DNA from: Fictibacillus nanhaiensis
GTDB lineage: Bacteria; Bacillota; Bacilli; Bacillales; Fictibacillaceae
Direction of reading: 5' to 3'
Assembly (NCBI GenBank): GCA_016401345.1
Contig: JAEACG010000001.1
Span: 1,054,001-1,118,000, forward strand
DNA: 64,000 nucleotides
Part shown: piece after piece, positions 42,336 to 51,005 of the stretch
How the letters are laid out: every line of letters starts with the position of its first letter
Numbering within the stretch: the stretch's first letter is position 1
Translations under genes and position numbers: made by a program
The notes under the pieces: generated by a model
Told to the model about the DNA's origin: nothing
The model's input: only the letters and a program-made list of their open reading frames with translations
Database searches by the model: none

Positions 42336-42371
42336 AGAAAAAGAGACAGCACGTCTGCCGTCTCTTTTTAG
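42336..42371 (-). terminator. Terminator of the acidic repeat protein gene
   Basis: AAAAGAGAC and GTCTCTTTT form the stem with a 12-nt loop; T5 follows on the minus strand. Confidence 0.75.
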
Positions 42372-42379
42372 CTTACCTA

Positions 42380-44302
42380 TTAAAGTTCTAAGATAGAATC
42401 TTCATTATCTTGTCCTTCATACATTGCATCTAGCATTAAACCTGTCCAAAGATTTAGATTCAACCCACGGTCTTCATCATCGCCTTCAAGTCCAAGTTCA
42501 AGACCAGCGTCTAATGAAGAGTATAGAGAAGAACGATCTTCATCTTCATCAAGTGAGCTCATTAAGTCTGCCATGATTGAAGTATTTAACTTAAGAGAAG
42601 TATTTTCAAGCTCATCTTCAGAAGATAAAGAAAGTGCTGTATCCGTGTTAAGCATTGAGCTTAAAGAAGAACGATCTTCTTCGTCTTCAGACATAATAGC
42701 CGCCATCACGTCTGTGCCTAGATCTACTTTTGCACTTGACGCTTCGTCTTCTTCAGTTGCTTCTACTCCTGCCCATAGACCAGCATCAGCCATTACAGAA
42801 GAGTTCTCTTCTTCATCTTCAGAAGTTACGTTTGCCATCACATCTGTGCCTAGATCTACTTTCGTACTTGACTCTTCGTCTTCTTCAGTTGCTTCTACTC
42901 CTGCCCATAGACCAGCATCAGCCATCAAAGAAGAGTTATTCTCTTCATCTTCAGAAGTAACGTTCGCCATTACATCTGTGCCTAGATCTACTTTCGAACT
43001 TGACTTCTCGTCTTCTTCAGTTGCTTCTACTCCTGCCCATAGACCAGCATCAGCCATCAAAGAAGAGTTATTCTCTTCGTCTTCAGAAGTTTCGTTTGCC
43101 ATCACATCTGTGCCTAGATCTACTTTCGCACTTGACTTCTCGTCTTCTTCAGTTGCTTCTACTCCTGCCCATAGACCAGCATCAGCCATCAAAGAAGAGT
43201 TATTCTCTTCGTCTTCAGAAGTTACGTTCGCCATTACATCTGTGCCTAGATCTACTTTTGCACTTGACTTCTCGTCTTCTTCCGTTGCTTCTACTCCTGC
43301 CCATAGACCAGTGTCAGCCATTAGAGAAGAGTTATCCTCTTCATCTTCAGAAGATACGTTTGCCATCACATCTGTACCTAGATTTACATTCGCACTTGAC
43401 TTCTCGTCTTCCTCCGTTGCTTCAACTCCTGCCCATAGACCAGCATCAGCCATTACAGAAGAGTTATTCTCTTCATCTTCAGAAGTAACGTTCGCCATCA
43501 CATCTGTGCCTAGATCTACTTTCGCACTTGACGCTTCGTCTTCCTCAGATGCTTCTACTCCTGCCCATAGACCAGCATCAGCCATCAAAGAAGAGTTATT
43601 CTCTTCATCTTCAGAAGTTACGTTCGCCATTACATCTGTGCCTAGATCTACTTTCGCACTTGACGCTTCGTCTTCCTCCGTTGCTTCTACTCCTGCAGTT
43701 ACACCTGCATTCACAGCAGCTTCTGTATTTGATTCTTCCTCATCTTGAGTTTCAACAGCTGCATGAACATCTGCTCCCGCATTTAGAGAACTAGAATCTT
43801 TGTTATCTTCTTCATTAGAACGTACTTCCGCTTCAACGTTTGTATCTGCGTTTACAGACGCTTTACTTTCATCATCAGAAGAACTTTTAACTGTGGCATC
43901 AGTTCCGACTGCCGCATTAGCTTTAGCACCGTCGTTATGATCTTCAGTTTTTGATTCCGCTTCAACTCCAGCATTTACAGTTGTACCTACTTGAGCTTTT
44001 TCATCTTCTTCACCGGAAGCTTCAGCATTCACATTTGCACCAACGTTTGTTTTTACGCTATTGTGGTTCGAATCATCATCTGAGCTCTCTAATTCGATGC
44101 CTGTTACGGCACCTAGATCAAGGTTAAGATTAGACTCTTCATCTTTCTCAGAAAGCTGAATGTTACTGATCAACCCTGTTCCGATTTTAAGACTTGATGA
44201 CCCTTCATCTGCAAATGTTTCACTTCCTCCAAAAAATAACCCAGCCGCAGCAGCACCTGTAATCGCAAATGTTCTAATAAAGTTTGATCTTTTCATTGTC
44301 AT
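42380..44302 (-). CDS. Secreted acidic tandem-repeat protein, unknown function
   Basis: The 640-residue protein has a signal peptide (KRSNFIRTFAITGAAAAGLFFGG, cut near TFA) followed by tandem repeats to the end. The unit is about 22 residues: a hydrophobic-alternating half (for example VDLGTDVMANV) and an acidic turn (SEDEENNSS). Pairs form near-identical 44-residue (132-bp) blocks in the centre. Such a pattern predicts a beta-solenoid-like surface protein with stacked acidic loops, possibly binding cations. No known family is recognised. It is 45 nt downstream of another secreted protein gene on the same strand, so they may be co-expressed. The start is ATG 44302 or 44296. Confidence 0.8.
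   Translation of the reverse strand: MTMKRSNFIRTFAITGAAAAGLFFGGSETFADEGSSSLKIGTGLISNIQLSEKDEESNLNLDLGAVTGIELESSDDDSNHNSVKTNVGANVNAEASGEEDEKAQVGTTVNAGVEAESKTEDHNDGAKANAAVGTDATVKSSSDDESKASVNADTNVEAEVRSNEEDNKDSSSLNAGADVHAAVETQDEEESNTEAAVNAGVTAGVEATEEDEASSAKVDLGTDVMANVTSEDEENNSSLMADAGLWAGVEASEEDEASSAKVDLGTDVMANVTSEDEENNSSVMADAGLWAGVEATEEDEKSSANVNLGTDVMANVSSEDEEDNSSLMADTGLWAGVEATEEDEKSSAKVDLGTDVMANVTSEDEENNSSLMADAGLWAGVEATEEDEKSSAKVDLGTDVMANETSEDEENNSSLMADAGLWAGVEATEEDEKSSSKVDLGTDVMANVTSEDEENNSSLMADAGLWAGVEATEEDEESSTKVDLGTDVMANVTSEDEEENSSVMADAGLWAGVEATEEDEASSAKVDLGTDVMAAIMSEDEEDRSSLSSMLNTDTALSLSSEDELENTSLKLNTSIMADLMSSLDEDEDRSSLYSSLDAGLELGLEGDDEDRGLNLNLWTGLMLDAMYEGQDNEDSILEL
42676..43725 (-). repeat. 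132-bp tandem repeats inside the acidic protein gene
   Basis: TGTGCCTAGATCTAC recurs every 132 nt (for example at 42713 and 42845), and the block is repeated about eight times with few differences, so recent expansion by unequal recombination or gene conversion is likely. The opposite strand is also open (Ser-rich) only because of the repeat composition. Confidence 0.9.
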
Positions 44303-44347
44303 TTCTCTCCTTCTTCTTCTTAATTTTTTTGTTTTACCAAATTTGAA

Positions 44348-45397
44348 TTAGAAGAAGAAAGATTGTGGTGGTTGCCCAGGTGGAGCATTTAGCCATTGAT
44401 CATAATAGTGTCGAACTCCCTCACCAAGTCGACTTCCTGTTTCAAGCTGAGTATCATTTTGTCCACCATCTAGAATAGCCAAGAACGTAACAGAGCTTGA
44501 AGAAGTCATCGGTCCATTGGATGAACCTGAAGGAGATTGTCCACCTTGTGATGATGGGGTTAGCATTTGTGTTTGAGTTACCTTTTGAGTTGCCGGATAA
44601 ACCGGACTTGTTTTTTGCCGTACAGGTTTCTCAGTTTCTTTTTGATCCCTGCTCATTTTAAGTACTTCTCCACTCGTACTCGTACTAACGGAATTCTCTA
44701 TGTCTTTTACAAATACTTCTTTTGTCGTCACAACAACCGGTTTTTTAGTTATTGCACCTTCCGTTTCATTAATCGTTTCACTAGTGTTCGGTTTGTTCTC
44801 CACAACAGGTTCAGTGACTGGTGTTGTGACAGGAGCTGGTTCTGGTTTTGCTTCGACCACTTCCTCAACTTCCGGCTTAGTAGTAACAATCTCAGAAACG
44901 ACTGGAAGCTTCACCTCTACTTGAGGTTTTTCCGGTGTAACAGGAACCGTAACGTTCACCTCTTGATCTACCACATCGACTTTTATCGATGGTTTTTCAG
45001 AAAGGTTCACATCCACGATAGGCTTAGAACTTTTTAGCTTTTCTGTCGGTACTGCTTCTTTTACCGTATCGACTGTATTCGTTACCGTTTTGACCGCTTG
45101 ATCTACTGGCTTTACGGTCTCGGTAACTTTGTTAACCGTTTGATCCACCTTGTCGACAGCACGAGTTGTGTCTTTCACAATATTTGTAACTGTGTTAAGA
45201 GTAGGTCTCACAACCTCATCGGTAACCGAATGATTTTTCGTTGAAATGTTCACTTTGTCTGGAACCCTTTCAACAATCTCAGTTGTTTCTTTTGTAAGGT
45301 CTGTGACTGGAGAAAGAATACCTCCGCTATCCGCCGATACGATTGCGGGAATACTCATCCCAGCTGCGAATACTACCAATTGTACAAATCGTTTCAC
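44348..45397 (-). CDS. Secreted Val/Thr/Pro-rich surface protein, unknown function
   Basis: From GTG 45397 (with AAGGAGGTGATAACC in front) the 349-residue product has a signal peptide (VKRFVQLVVFAAGMSIPAIVSA). It continues with amphipathic V/T/D/K repeats (TVNKVTETVKPVDQAVKTVTN), a P/V/T/E-rich stalk (KPEPAPVTTPVTEPVVENKP), a Ser/Gly-rich stretch and a conserved-looking C-terminus ending GVRHYYDQWLNAPPGQPPQS then FFF. No LPXTG anchor is seen. It precedes the acidic repeat protein gene by 45 nt. I cannot name the family. Confidence 0.65.
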   Translation of the reverse strand: MKRFVQLVVFAAGMSIPAIVSADSGGILSPVTDLTKETTEIVERVPDKVNISTKNHSVTDEVVRPTLNTVTNIVKDTTRAVDKVDQTVNKVTETVKPVDQAVKTVTNTVDTVKEAVPTEKLKSSKPIVDVNLSEKPSIKVDVVDQEVNVTVPVTPEKPQVEVKLPVVSEIVTTKPEVEEVVEAKPEPAPVTTPVTEPVVENKPNTSETINETEGAITKKPVVVTTKEVFVKDIENSVSTSTSGEVLKMSRDQKETEKPVRQKTSPVYPATQKVTQTQMLTPSSQGGQSPSGSSNGPMTSSSSVTFLAILDGGQNDTQLETGSRLGEGVRHYYDQWLNAPPGQPPQSFFF

Positions 45398-45568
45398 CTG
45401 GTTATCACCTCCTTCTGTAAGTGTTTTCAAATAGCTAACGAAGATAAATTTGATTTGGATCACTAAAAAAACAAAAAAATTTACATTTTGTACACTTTAA
45501 ACAGGAAATGTGACGTAAAAGCTCGCTTGCTTTACACTTAAAGAAGTAAAAATTTGAGGTGATTTATA

Positions 45569-46015
45569 ATGGCACAACATGTTTTTTATCTGAATGCGCA
45601 TTGGCCAGGCGGAAGAAATAATATAGGAACGATAGAAACACAGAATTTGAAGACTAAGGTATCGATACCTCCTGAGATGGATGGACCAGGAATTGGAACG
45701 AATCCCGATGAGATGTTGCTTGGAGCAGCGGCAACTTGTTATATCATCACACTTGCTGCCATGATCGAACGAAGTAAGATAGATAACATAAATTTAACGA
45801 TGGAGTCTGAAGGATATGTCGATGTTACAAACGGAGTGATTACGTATCAAAAAATCATCCATCGACCGGTCGTCACGATCAAACATGGCACGTCAAAAAA
45901 CATTTCGACACTTCTTCAAAAACTCGCCATTAAAGCTGAGCATTCGTGTATGATTTCACGAGCATTGAAAGGTAATGTCGAAATAGAGGCGATTTTGACG
46001 ATAGAAAATGGATGA
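45569..46015 (+). CDS. OsmC/Ohr family peroxiredoxin
   Basis: The 148-residue protein has the OsmC fold markers: an early strand with FYLNAHWPGGRNNIGTIE, the buried helix PDEMLLGAAATCYIITLAAMIE with Cys57, and AIKAEHSCMISRALKG with Cys127, forming the two-cysteine peroxidatic pair. It reduces organic hydroperoxides with small thiols. It resembles the SACOL1771-type subgroup more than Ohr itself. TTTGAGGTGA precedes the ATG. No MarR-type OhrR gene is adjacent. Confidence 0.85.
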   Translation: MAQHVFYLNAHWPGGRNNIGTIETQNLKTKVSIPPEMDGPGIGTNPDEMLLGAAATCYIITLAAMIERSKIDNINLTMESEGYVDVTNGVITYQKIIHRPVVTIKHGTSKNISTLLQKLAIKAEHSCMISRALKGNVEIEAILTIENG

Positions 46016-46148
46016 ATTTAGAAGAACAGTCCTTTCGTTACCTGTACTTAAAAAATTACTTATGTTAGCATAAATGTTAAGGAAGGAAAGTAATTTATTA
46101 TTTGGGTTCCTAACAAGTTCCCCCATAATAGAAAGGGGACGATGTATC

Positions 46149-46376
46149 ATGAACCAACAAGATGTGAAAACCATACTCTTAAATTTACAAAACAAACAGT
46201 ATATTGAATCCGATATTACACACACTTTTAGTGAAAACAATTCAGCTGTTTTTTCTGTAAAGTATTTAAAGAACGATCAATCGTTCGAAGTGATTCAGAT
46301 TGAAACTAACTCCCTGGAGCGGTTCGATGATGTCGATTCTGCCGTTCATTGTATAAACAACTTAATCGCTAAATAG
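46149..46376 (+). CDS. Hypothetical 75-residue protein
   Basis: The small protein (MNQQDVKTILLNLQNKQYIESDITHTF...SAVFSVKYLKNDQSFEVIQIETNSLERFDDVDSAVHCI) looks like an alpha-beta domain of three strands and two helices. ATG 46149 has GAAAGGGGACG upstream; the frame is open further up but lacks a ribosome site. It follows the OsmC gene by 133 nt and ends at a good terminator. Similar small Bacillus proteins exist, but I know no function. Confidence 0.6.
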   Translation: MNQQDVKTILLNLQNKQYIESDITHTFSENNSAVFSVKYLKNDQSFEVIQIETNSLERFDDVDSAVHCINNLIAK

Positions 46377-46393
46377 AGATTTACTCTTTTTCA

Positions 46394-46436
46394 TAATAAA
46401 AGAGGTCAACCAAAATAATGGTGACCTCTTTTTTTG
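46394..46436. terminator. Bidirectional terminator
   Basis: AAAAGAGGTCA and TGACCTCTTTT form an 11-bp stem around a 12-nt loop, followed by T runs. Confidence 0.85.
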
Positions 46437-46437
46437 T

Positions 46438-46824
46438 TTATCTCTGGAGATATTTTATCCAATCATTTTCCTCAATTGAAATAAAGTCATTCGCTTTAGT
46501 ATTCATTACATACATCAGAGCTTCTTTATCTCCAACTGATGTCTTTATTTTAGCAACGATGCGATCATATAAATTATTAGCTCTGTTTTCAACAAAATCT
46601 TCAAGTTCGTCTAATCGTTTTAGTTCCTCCTTGGTTACTTCATATAGCTCACCTGTTACCCATTTATCTTTTTCAAGAATTAATGCTGGGTAACCCCAAC
46701 CTGTATCGTATAGTTGTCCCTCGGCGTAGCATCTATGTTCTATGTATGTTGCATTCTTTAAAAAGTTGGCATTACTTCCCTCTTTTCGAAGCGTCCCGTA
46801 AACAAATACTAGCTGTTTTTTCAT
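46438..46824 (-). CDS. Gamma-glutamylcyclotransferase-like (AIG2/GGCT) protein
   Basis: The 128-residue protein begins KKQLVFVYGTLRKEGSNANFL, with the YGTLR signature of the cyclotransferase fold, continues GWGYPALILEKDKWVTGELYEVTKEELKRLDELEDF (the catalytic Glu region) and ends with YDRIVAKI...YVMNT. Members cleave gamma-glutamyl amines to 5-oxoproline. GAAGGTGAG lies before the ATG. It is the last gene of a run of three on the minus strand (gap 25 nt to the membrane gene upstream). The substrate is unknown. Confidence 0.85.
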   Translation of the reverse strand: MKKQLVFVYGTLRKEGSNANFLKNATYIEHRCYAEGQLYDTGWGYPALILEKDKWVTGELYEVTKEELKRLDELEDFVENRANNLYDRIVAKIKTSVGDKEALMYVMNTKANDFISIEENDWIKYLQR

Positions 46825-46849
46825 AAACTCACCTTCTTTTTTACAAGCA

Positions 46850-47215
46850 TTATCCTTTTGAAAAAAAGACAGCCCAGACCAGTAAACTTAAAAATAGAAT
46901 TCCAGCTATTAAACAGAGGAACATTACTATTAACAACGTCCATCCTAACCCTTTTCGATTTGTTAGAATAAGAAAAATACTTAATGTGTAGGGACCAAAC
47001 ATTAAACCTAATATCGTCCAAAGCCACCGATCTTTATTATACAGCGGAGCTTGAACATATAAATAATAAGCGATAGCAATCTGTGTTATCGCATAGAATA
47101 TGAATCCCAATCTTTTTTCATCCTCTCTAATCTGAAAGTACTCTTGTCCTACCAAATATAACCCTTTTTTCTCCAACAAAAAACTTTCAACCACTGTTTG
47201 GCTGAAAGCTTTCAT
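46850..47215 (-). CDS. Small membrane protein, unknown function
   Basis: The 121-residue protein has a polar N-terminus (about 1-33) and three hydrophobic segments (FIFYAITQIAIAYYLYVQA, RWLWTILGLMFGPYTLSIFLILT and GLGWTLLIVMFLCLIAGILFLSLLVWAVFF). It lies 14 nt downstream of another small membrane protein gene and 25 nt upstream of the cyclotransferase gene, suggesting one transcript. No motif gives a function, and the ribosome binding site (AAAGGC) is only fair. Confidence 0.6.
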   Translation of the reverse strand: MKAFSQTVVESFLLEKKGLYLVGQEYFQIREDEKRLGFIFYAITQIAIAYYLYVQAPLYNKDRWLWTILGLMFGPYTLSIFLILTNRKGLGWTLLIVMFLCLIAGILFLSLLVWAVFFSKG

Positions 47216-47229
47216 GAAGAGTTAAGCCT

Positions 47230-47562
47230 TTAATAACCTTTTCTTACATCAATGATATGCTCGTTCTTCCGTTTTCTGCTCCCTCTTGCAGCGTCAAAAA
47301 ATAAAACAAGCGCTGTAACGATGTGCATGATCATTCCGATGACTGGCAAGTAGCCGACAATAGAAGTAATAAGACCTAACACACTTCCTGTGAATCTTTC
47401 TTTTTGAACGATACAAATGATGAGTGTGATCAAATGAAAAACAAACATGAATTGAAGTGGTCCCCATGCTGAAGCAAGAATGATGGCTCCTCCTAAGAAA
47501 GGAATGCCAAGGAAAGCCTCAATACCGCCTGTTACCATCTTCAATAGTCTCGATATATTCAT
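47230..47562 (-). CDS. Small membrane protein, unknown function
   Basis: The 110-residue protein has helices near residues 13-32, 36-52 and 60-92 and a very basic tail (RGSRKRKNEHIIDVRKGY). GAGGCTGTCTC precedes the ATG. The Gly-rich loop FLGIPFLGGAIILAS recalls small Bacillus membrane proteins of unknown role. It starts the three-gene run ending with the cyclotransferase gene. Confidence 0.6.
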   Translation of the reverse strand: MNISRLLKMVTGGIEAFLGIPFLGGAIILASAWGPLQFMFVFHLITLIICIVQKERFTGSVLGLITSIVGYLPVIGMIMHIVTALVLFFDAARGSRKRKNEHIIDVRKGY

Positions 47563-47651
47563 GAGACAGCCTCCTCAATAATTTCTATCATATATTACGT
47601 GATTACCATGAAAAAAGTTTCCTTTCAAAACATTACCTCTCCTTATAAACA

Positions 47652-47676
47652 AAGAAACCTCCTGGTGTGGAGGTTT
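47652..47676 (-). terminator. Terminator of the peptidase C26 gene
   Basis: AAACCTCC and GGAGGTTT form an 8-bp stem with a 6-nt loop just beyond the stop of the C26 gene; the minus strand continues CTTTGTTT. Confidence 0.65.
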
Positions 47677-47682
47677 TAATCT

Positions 47683-48435
47683 CTATTCCTTCGTTTTCTT
47701 CGCTTCGTTAATAAACGTAGTAATGATCGCCATCATATTCTCGTTTTCATGTCTCAATTCTTCTGGATGCCACTGTGTTCCAAGCAAGAATGTTTTATCC
47801 TGATCTTCAAGTTCTAATGCCTCGATTATACCGTCAGATGCTCTAGCTGCTACTCGTAATCCTTTACCCACTTTCCCGATCGCCTGGTGATGAAAGCTGT
47901 TTACAGCAACCTCTTTTTCTCCAACAATTTTGTAAAGTTTACTACCTTCTTCAATATTAACGGTGTGAGAAGGTTCTGTTCGTGTTGCAGATGATTGAAA
48001 GTGATTAATACTATTTGAATACTCGCTCTCCACATCCTGTATGATTGTACCTCCATAACTCACGTTCAGTAAGTGATATCCTCGACACATAGCTAGAATG
48101 GCCTTTTCGTTCTCACGTGCCTTTTTCACGAGTTCAATCTCAAAATCATCACGGTGTTTGTTCACCTTTTTTACCTTTGGATGAGGTTCTTCGTTATAAG
48201 TGATCGAACTGATGTCTTCTCCACCAGTAAAAATTAATCCATCACATAATTTCGCATAATATTCAGCTTCTTCAGGCTTTCCCATCGGAATAACGATGGG
48301 GATTCCCCCTGCATCTCTAACAGTTTCTGCAAATTTATTATAAACAACGATCGTATCAACGTTTTCATTTTGAGTTTCAATTGTATTGATTGACATGATG
48401 GTACTTGTTAATCCTATTAATGGTTTTTGCGTCAT
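47683..48435 (-). CDS. Gamma-glutamyl-gamma-aminobutyrate hydrolase family (peptidase C26, PuuD-like)
   Basis: The 250-residue class I glutamine-amidotransferase fold has KPLIGLTSTI at the start, DGLIFTGGEDISSITYNEEPHPK, the nucleophile elbow AILAMCRGYHLLNVSYGGTIIQDV (Cys) and FLLGTQWHPEELRHEN (the His-x-Glu pair). PuuD hydrolyses gamma-glutamyl-GABA in putrescine breakdown, but no other puu gene is near. ATG 48435 is chosen because AGAGGAAG lies upstream; an in-frame ATG 33 nt earlier lacks a site. Monocistronic. Confidence 0.87.
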   Translation of the reverse strand: MTQKPLIGLTSTIMSINTIETQNENVDTIVVYNKFAETVRDAGGIPIVIPMGKPEEAEYYAKLCDGLIFTGGEDISSITYNEEPHPKVKKVNKHRDDFEIELVKKARENEKAILAMCRGYHLLNVSYGGTIIQDVESEYSNSINHFQSSATRTEPSHTVNIEEGSKLYKIVGEKEVAVNSFHHQAIGKVGKGLRVAARASDGIIEALELEDQDKTFLLGTQWHPEELRHENENMMAIITTFINEAKKTKE

Positions 48436-48566
48436 ATAAAACTTCCTCTCTAGTAGCTGTTCAATCATGTTTTACCTTAATCACATAATCATAAACACCC
48501 ATAATTTATCATTCCTATTACTATTAACCATATATTCATACGTATTACATTTTTCTTACCTATACA

Positions 48567-48605
48567 TAAAAGAACAGCTCACTAAACGTGTGAGCTGTTC
48601 CTGCT
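48567..48605 (-). terminator. Terminator of the 61-residue gene
   Basis: On the minus strand GAACAGCTCAC and GTGAGCTGTTC form an 11-bp stem, followed by TTTT. Confidence 0.85.
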
Positions 48606-48619
48606 ATTTATATCGTATG

Positions 48620-48805
48620 CTACTGCATCGGTGGTCTCGGCTTTTTTACAGAATAAACGAGTTCAATATCACCGTTCTCCTTCACACGCTTCACCGTGTA
48701 AGTTTTCTCAACACCCTGCTCGGTATTGTGAAAGGTGATCTTGTCGCCTTCTTCAAAATCTGATGTGCCTGTGTCCCATAATTTTTCGTCATCGGGTTTT
48801 CTCAT
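48620..48805 (-). CDS. Hypothetical 61-residue protein
   Basis: The small soluble protein contains LWDTGTSDFEEGDKITFHNTEQGVEKTYTVKRVKENGDIELVYSVKKPRPPMQ, which reads as four short strands with alternating charges, a small SH3-like barrel. ATG 48805 with GAGGGGTGAGAGG in front is preferred over GTG 48814. No named family is recognised. A strong terminator directly follows, so it appears to be a genuine monocistronic gene. Confidence 0.65.
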   Translation of the reverse strand: MRKPDDEKLWDTGTSDFEEGDKITFHNTEQGVEKTYTVKRVKENGDIELVYSVKKPRPPMQ

Positions 48806-48881
48806 ACCTCTCACCCCTCATATTCCGACTAATCTCCCATAACAATATGCCATTTAACTTTGTTTTCCCCTACTTAGGAAA

Positions 48882-49074
48882 ATGAATCCTAAATCGTATG
48901 TTAAAACGTGCATATTTTGCTCTCGTTATTGAGAATCCAGCATACAATCTCCTTTGTTCACTGGGAATAGAGTCCGGCTCAATATCGGAATCGGTATGTC
49001 GGCAGTGCAATGAAATACTTTCTCACCAACCGGTTATGACAAGAATTTATGGACACCTCTTTATTATTAATTGA
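48882..49074 (+). pseudogene. Possible broken ComFC-like zinc-ribbon fragment
   Basis: ATG 48882 opens MNPKSYVKTCIFCSRY then TGA. A one-base shift continues ENPAYNLLCSLGIESGSISESVCRQCNEILSHQ to a stop at 49074. Joined, the two CxxC pairs (CIFC and CRQC) sit at the spacing of the N-terminal zinc ribbon of ComFC-type proteins. No phosphoribosyltransferase domain follows. This lies in a 368-nt gene-poor gap; it could be a relic or chance. Confidence 0.35.
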
Positions 49075-49173
49075 TTTAACATTTCTATATAAAGTGCGCC
49101 TTTTCTAATAGTTCTACTAAATAGATAGAAACCCTTTATATTGTTTAAATTCTTTAATTATTTATTTCTTTAT

Positions 49174-50847
49174 CTAACTAATGGATAGCAGGTTAAGTTC
49201 TTTCGCAACAAACTCCATAAGCTCAGCAATCTTATTGGATGAAAAATCCAACTCAATCCCTGCAGTTTCATAAACTTCCGGAAGTGACTTGGAACTTCCA
49301 AGTTTCAATGCTTGTTTATATTTCTTGATCGTTCCCTCTGGGTCTTCTTTAAAATTTTTGTACAATTGAATAGCTCCAAGTTGGGAAATCGCGTACTCAA
49401 CAAAATAAAAAGGAACTTCGTATATATGAAGCGTATAAAACCATCCTTTTACTTTCCATTCTTCATATCCATTCCAATCTACGATCGAAGCATCATAGCG
49501 ATCTTTCAACTCACCAACCTTCTTCGTGCGTTCTTCCCAAGTATTATTTGGATGTTGGTACAGCCAGTGCTGAAACTGATCAATGACCATAATGTACGGA
49601 AGACTCATTAAAGCCCCCTTTAGCTGATCTTTCTTCGCTCGGTTAAGTTCCTCCTCTGTCTTGTAAAACTCATTCCAACGATCCATCGTGAAAAGCTCCA
49701 TACTCATACTCGCTAGTTCGGCCGACTCCATTGGAATTTGTTTATAAGCATATAATTCTTGATCACTCTTCAGTAGATCATGAATCGCATGTCCCATCTC
49801 ATGCATAAAAACAACAAGATCACTATCCGTGTTGGACATGTTCATAAAGATAAACGGAAGTCCTGTTTCAGGTAGCGATTCACAGAATCCCCCCTGTGCT
49901 TTTCCTTTTCTGCTCGTTAGATCAAAAAGTTTCTTCTCATTCATTTCATGAACAAGTGAACCAAATTCAACATCAAGTTCGCCTAAAACCTTCGCTGATT
50001 TATTGATTAACTCCACATCGGAACTTACAGGTTGTAATGGTTTTCGACCGATTGCTCCTGCTTGAACATCCCATGGCTTATAAACATCAACACCTATTTC
50101 AGCTTTGTGCTCTTTTTGAAGTTGTATCGTGATCGGAAGAACATGCTCACGTATGGATTCAGCGAGTTCTGTACAATCCTCTGGCGTATAGTCAAACCTA
50201 TTATATTTTTTAAACATATAATCGTTAAAGCCGCTCAAACCAGCATTCTCTGCTTTCTTCACACGAAGTTGGATCAACTCGTCAAGAATACTTTGAAGTT
50301 TCTCTTCTTCTTTTAAGATAGGTTCATACAAGGCTTTCATCGCTTTCTCTCTTGTGTCACGCTTAGAATCTCTAATATGAACAAAAAGCTCACTAATCGT
50401 AACTTCTTTTCCTTCCCAATTTGAAGAGAGACTTCCTGTGATCTCAAAATATTGATTCGTAAGAGCATCTTCTTGTTTTTCTATTTCTAGGTTAGCTTCT
50501 TGAAAAAGAGCAAATTGCGTTCTCAGCTTCTTTTTATATTCTCCAAATTCATCGTCAGGAAGTTCTGCCATAAATGGTGATTCTAATACTTTCTCGTCCA
50601 ATATAGATTGGTATTTTTTAAACAATGGCTTTATGTGCTGCTGATCAAATTCATATTGCTGCTTAATTTCGTCATGGTTGCTTTGGCATTGAAAAGCAAT
50701 ATAATGTCGAAGCATCTCTTCTTCTACTTTTTCGTAGGTGTGCTTTTGTTGATTTAAAAAATTCTTGAGATCATCTATGGAAGTTATGGTTACGCTTACA
50801 AGATTCTCGAACTCTTCTTTAAGTGCATTTATTTTCTGCTCGTTCAT
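49174..50847 (-). CDS. M3 family oligoendopeptidase (PepF-like)
   Basis: The 557-residue zinc metallopeptidase has the M3 signature HEMGH in DLVVFMHEMGHAIHDLL, with the third ligand Glu in ESAELASMSMELF. The C-terminal VKGWFYTLHIYEVPFYFVEYAISQLGA carries the substrate-binding Tyr/His. N-terminal helices form the lid. It cleaves short peptides in the cytoplasm; no signal peptide is present. ATG 50847 is used because GGGAGGA lies upstream. Related to oligoendopeptidase F. Monocistronic. Confidence 0.9.
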   Translation of the reverse strand: MNEQKINALKEEFENLVSVTITSIDDLKNFLNQQKHTYEKVEEEMLRHYIAFQCQSNHDEIKQQYEFDQQHIKPLFKKYQSILDEKVLESPFMAELPDDEFGEYKKKLRTQFALFQEANLEIEKQEDALTNQYFEITGSLSSNWEGKEVTISELFVHIRDSKRDTREKAMKALYEPILKEEEKLQSILDELIQLRVKKAENAGLSGFNDYMFKKYNRFDYTPEDCTELAESIREHVLPITIQLQKEHKAEIGVDVYKPWDVQAGAIGRKPLQPVSSDVELINKSAKVLGELDVEFGSLVHEMNEKKLFDLTSRKGKAQGGFCESLPETGLPFIFMNMSNTDSDLVVFMHEMGHAIHDLLKSDQELYAYKQIPMESAELASMSMELFTMDRWNEFYKTEEELNRAKKDQLKGALMSLPYIMVIDQFQHWLYQHPNNTWEERTKKVGELKDRYDASIVDWNGYEEWKVKGWFYTLHIYEVPFYFVEYAISQLGAIQLYKNFKEDPEGTIKKYKQALKLGSSKSLPEVYETAGIELDFSSNKIAELMEFVAKELNLLSIS

Positions 50848-50935
50848 ACCTATTCCTCCCAATTCATTCTACTATCCACTTTACCACAAATAGGAAAATG
50901 CTTGATAGATAGAATGTTCAGTTTATATACTTTTG

Positions 50936-50985
50936 CAGAAAAAAACTGACTCCTACTAGTACCAAGGAAGGCTAGTAAGGGCCAG
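50936..50985 (-). terminator. Terminator of the six-gene 51006-54733 operon
   Basis: On the minus strand AACTG...CTTACTAG pairs with CTAGTAGG...CAGTT, followed by TTTTTTT; the stem is imperfect but long. Confidence 0.7.
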
Positions 50986-51005
50986 TTACTAATCATTTAA
51001 TTTTG

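Noticed and set aside
42573-43748. Long antisense reading frame (391 codons, Ser-rich) opposite the acidic repeat protein gene
   Set aside because: It exists only because the repeated codons of the real gene lack stops on the complement; it has no signal, no ribosome site and a pure repeat composition.
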